Of a stretch of 35,658 nt of DNA, positions 34,209 to 35,658 are shown piece after piece. Numbering within the stretch: the first letter of the stretch is position 1; every line of letters begins with the position of its first letter. The notes beneath the pieces were generated by a model. That model had not been told where the DNA came from. It saw nothing but the letters and a program-made list of their open reading frames with translations, and searched no databases. Source of the DNA: Burkholderiales bacterium (GTDB lineage: Bacteria > Pseudomonadota > Gammaproteobacteria > Burkholderiales > Burkholderiaceae_D); contig JACQDX010000103.1 in the NCBI GenBank assembly GCA_016200895.1, positions 1 to 35,658 on the forward strand, written 5' to 3'. Both the position numbers and the translations under genes were made by a program.

Positions 34209-34223
34209 TCGCCCGGTCATGCC
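34194..34223 (+). repeat. 11-bp direct repeat across the argC stop and next start
   Basis: CCGGTCATGCC is at 34194-34204 (coding the end of ArgC, PVMP) and again at 34213-34223, where its ATG starts the next gene. The period is 19 bp and the argC stop lies between the copies. Confidence 0.7.
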
Positions 34224-34944
34224 AAAGTCACGTCTGACACCCAAGCGCTTCCTGGCGCCAAAAATGACGATTACGCATGAAAAGCCATGGACATTCAAAG
34301 TGGCCATGGCTGGCATCGTCATTGGTATTGCCGCTGGTGTTGCCTGGTGGACTTATGATCTGGGCAAGAGCTTTGCCTTTGGTTCCAGGATCAGTGCTGA
34401 CCAGGTCGAAGAGCTGAAAGAAAAAATCAAGGAGTTGACTGCCGAGCGTGACAAGTTGTCGCTGGCAGCCAATACCATAGAGAGTACAGTCAATATCGAC
34501 AAGTCCACGCAAAAGCAGTTGACCGACCAGGTCAAGGCCTTGACGACAGAAAACCTCAAGCTCAAGGATGATTTGGCTTTTTTTGAAAGCCTGACGCCAT
34601 CAGCAGTCGGTGCCGAAGGTATATCACTGCAAAATTTCAAGGTGGAAATACTGAGCCCAGGCCAGTTACGCTATAGGGCACTGGTCATGCAGGGTGGTAA
34701 AAGTGGCCGTGATTTCACTGGGGAAATGCAATTCAGCCTGAACTTGGTACAAGCGGGTAAACCTGCTACGATGCTGTTTCCCGATCCTAAGTCGGGCGAT
34801 GCCGGAAAATTAAAATTATTATTCCGGCATTATCAGAGACTGGAAGGTACCATTACCTTACCAGAAGGAGCTACGGTTAAAGGTGTGCAGGCCAAGGTGT
34901 TAGCAAATGGCCAGATCCGGGCTCAGCAAATGGTCAATTTATAA
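34219..34944 (+). CDS. Membrane-anchored coiled-coil protein (DUF6776-like), unknown function
   Basis: The 241-residue protein has a basic N-terminus and one transmembrane helix at about 28-45 (VAMAGIVIGIAAGVAWWTY). A long coiled coil follows at about 57-125 (EELKEKIKELTAERDKLS and VKALTTENLKLKDDL). The C-terminal beta-rich domain (about 135-240) is likely periplasmic, with LRYRALVMQGGK and FTGEMQFSL. This fits an inner-membrane protein pointing outward. It sits between argC and bactofilin, as I expect for related genomes, so it may work with the bactofilin on the envelope or cell shape; that link is inference. Met16 (34264) is an alternative start. Confidence 0.75.
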   Translation: MPKSRLTPKRFLAPKMTITHEKPWTFKVAMAGIVIGIAAGVAWWTYDLGKSFAFGSRISADQVEELKEKIKELTAERDKLSLAANTIESTVNIDKSTQKQLTDQVKALTTENLKLKDDLAFFESLTPSAVGAEGISLQNFKVEILSPGQLRYRALVMQGGKSGRDFTGEMQFSLNLVQAGKPATMLFPDPKSGDAGKLKLLFRHYQRLEGTITLPEGATVKGVQAKVLANGQIRAQQMVNL

Positions 34945-34959
34945 GCGGTCAATTTATAA
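34932..34959 (+). repeat. 13-bp direct repeat containing the stop codon
   Basis: GGTCAATTTATAA is at 34932-34944, where its TAA is the stop of the coiled-coil gene, and again at 34947-34959. The period is 15 bp, with only a two-base spacer. Confidence 0.75.
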
Positions 34960-35044
34960 ACCACGCAAAGAAAAGCTGCGCTTGCTAAAATAGCATTTCT
35001 GATATGCTGCGGCTTCTGGCTCACTTCCTCAAGAAGGAATACGA

Positions 35045-35434
35045 ATGTTTAATCGAAAAACCAAAAACACCATAGACAGCCTGATCGGTGCAACTACCGT
35101 CATCCAAGGCGACTTGCATTTCAAAGGCGGTTTGCGCATCGATGGCCATATCCGCGGCAATGTTGTCGCTGACTTGGAAGCATCCAGCATGCTGGTGATC
35201 TCTGAGCAGGCAAAAATTGATGGTGAAGTCCGCGCCGCTCACATTGTGGTGAATGGCGTCATCAATGGCCCGGTATTTTCGTCAGAATTACTTGAATTAC
35301 AGCCGAAAGCACAAATATCTGGTGATGTGCACTACAAAACACTGGAAATGCTGAGCGGTGCCGTGGTCTCTGGCAAGCTTAGTCATGATCAGGGACAAGA
35401 ACCTGTCTTGAAACTCGCAGCGAACAATGCATAG
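35045..35434 (+). CDS. Bactofilin (polymer-forming cytoskeletal protein)
   Basis: Bactofilins assemble into filaments without nucleotide and organise cell-wall or appendage machinery. The 129-residue protein has a short N-terminal tail and one repetitive right-handed beta-helix domain, seen as regularly spaced Gly and hydrophobic residues: GDLHFKGGLRIDGHIRGNVV, then VISEQAKIDGEVRAAHIVVNGVINGPV, then LQPKAQISGDVHYKTLEML. AAGGA lies upstream of the ATG. It is flanked by the coiled-coil membrane gene and erpA. The GCTAAAATAGC and AGCAT/ATGCT short palindromes at 34985-35008 lie in its upstream region. Confidence 0.88.
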   Translation: MFNRKTKNTIDSLIGATTVIQGDLHFKGGLRIDGHIRGNVVADLEASSMLVISEQAKIDGEVRAAHIVVNGVINGPVFSSELLELQPKAQISGDVHYKTLEMLSGAVVSGKLSHDQGQEPVLKLAANNA

Positions 35435-35482
35435 ATTTCTGTGCGGGTCTATAATGATGGTAAATAGTCTGAAGGAGTAATT

Positions 35483-35658
35483 ATGAACGCTGTTGCCGAA
35501 ATGCCCGCACCCATTGTTTTCACTGAAAGCGCCGCTGCCAAAGTAGCCCAGCTGATTGAAGAAGAGGGTAACCCTGACCTGAAACTGCGCGTCTTCGTAC
35601 AAGGCGGTGGTTGCTCAGGTTTTCAGTATGGTTTCACATTTGATGAAATCACCAATGA
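35483..35658 (+). CDS. erpA: Iron-sulfur cluster insertion protein ErpA, truncated by the window end
   Basis: ErpA is an A-type carrier that delivers Fe-S clusters to target proteins. The first 58 residues are visible, from [25 protein letters not shown] through [23 protein letters not shown]. The first of three cluster-binding cysteines lies in GGGCSGF; the CGCG pair near the C-terminus is beyond the end of the window. The sequence matches ErpA rather than IscA ([10 protein letters not shown] and short N-terminus). GAAGGAG sits five bases before the ATG, a strong ribosome-binding site. A TATAAT at 35450-35455 is a possible -10 element. The gene is cut at 35658 by the window, not by a mutation. 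Confidence 0.93.
   Translation, partial: MNAVAEMPAPIVFTESAAAKVAQLIEEEGNPDLKLRVFVQGGGCSGFQYGFTFDEITN

Overview
The window is chromosomal core DNA of a Gram-negative betaproteobacterium, most likely order Burkholderiales and probably family Oxalobacteraceae (Undibacterium, Herbaspirillum or Janthinobacterium type). This is inferred from gene order and protein style: leuS-lptE-holA-proA, dapB-exbB-exbD, divergent fur/bamE, yqgE-ruvX-pyrR-pyrB-pyrC-like, and argC-coiled-coil protein-bactofilin-erpA. No rRNA or tRNA gene, insertion sequence with a transposase, prophage or CRISPR array is visible.

Layout. 124-1614 (minus): CPD photolyase. 1699-5879 (plus): tightly packed yqgE, ruvX, pyrR, pyrB, a dihydroorotase homologue lacking its metal-binding histidines, and a small unknown gene, closed by a terminator. 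6038-6772: a PlsC-type acyltransferase, convergent with a minus-strand run nadK-recN-hemH-apaH (11419 to 6776). 11495-13824: HAD hydrolase, the heat-shock repressor hrcA, a 102-bp MITE-like palindromic element with a possible 6-bp target duplication, and a single-domain response regulator. 13897-14967: fur and bamE, divergent. 15006-22597: dapB, exbB, exbD, leuS, lptE, holA, and proA, whose 5-prime end appears to be missing. 22639-28855: hemJ-like membrane protein, THUMP-type rRNA methyltransferase, succinate-semialdehyde-type dehydrogenase, Bcr/CflA transporter, and a major porin. 29076-31311: DUF2782-like protein, homoserine kinase, membrane protein. 31296-31751 (minus): OsmC-like protein. 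31752-32191: a gene-free stretch holding a likely small RNA gene and the rplM promoter and leader. 32192-35658: rplM-rpsI, argC, a coiled-coil membrane protein, bactofilin, and erpA, which is cut by the window end.

The genes are mostly housekeeping: pyrimidine, lysine, proline, threonine and arginine synthesis, heme synthesis, outer-membrane assembly (BamE, LptE, porin), DNA repair and replication, translation, and Fe-S and iron control. The most interesting points are the three-hairpin RNA candidate at about 31879-31979 with anti-Shine-Dalgarno-like sequence, the N-terminal loss in proA, the 102-bp palindromic element, the pseudo-dihydroorotase partner of PyrB, and several short direct duplications lying across or just after stop codons. 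All calls were made by reading the sequence; no database search was run.
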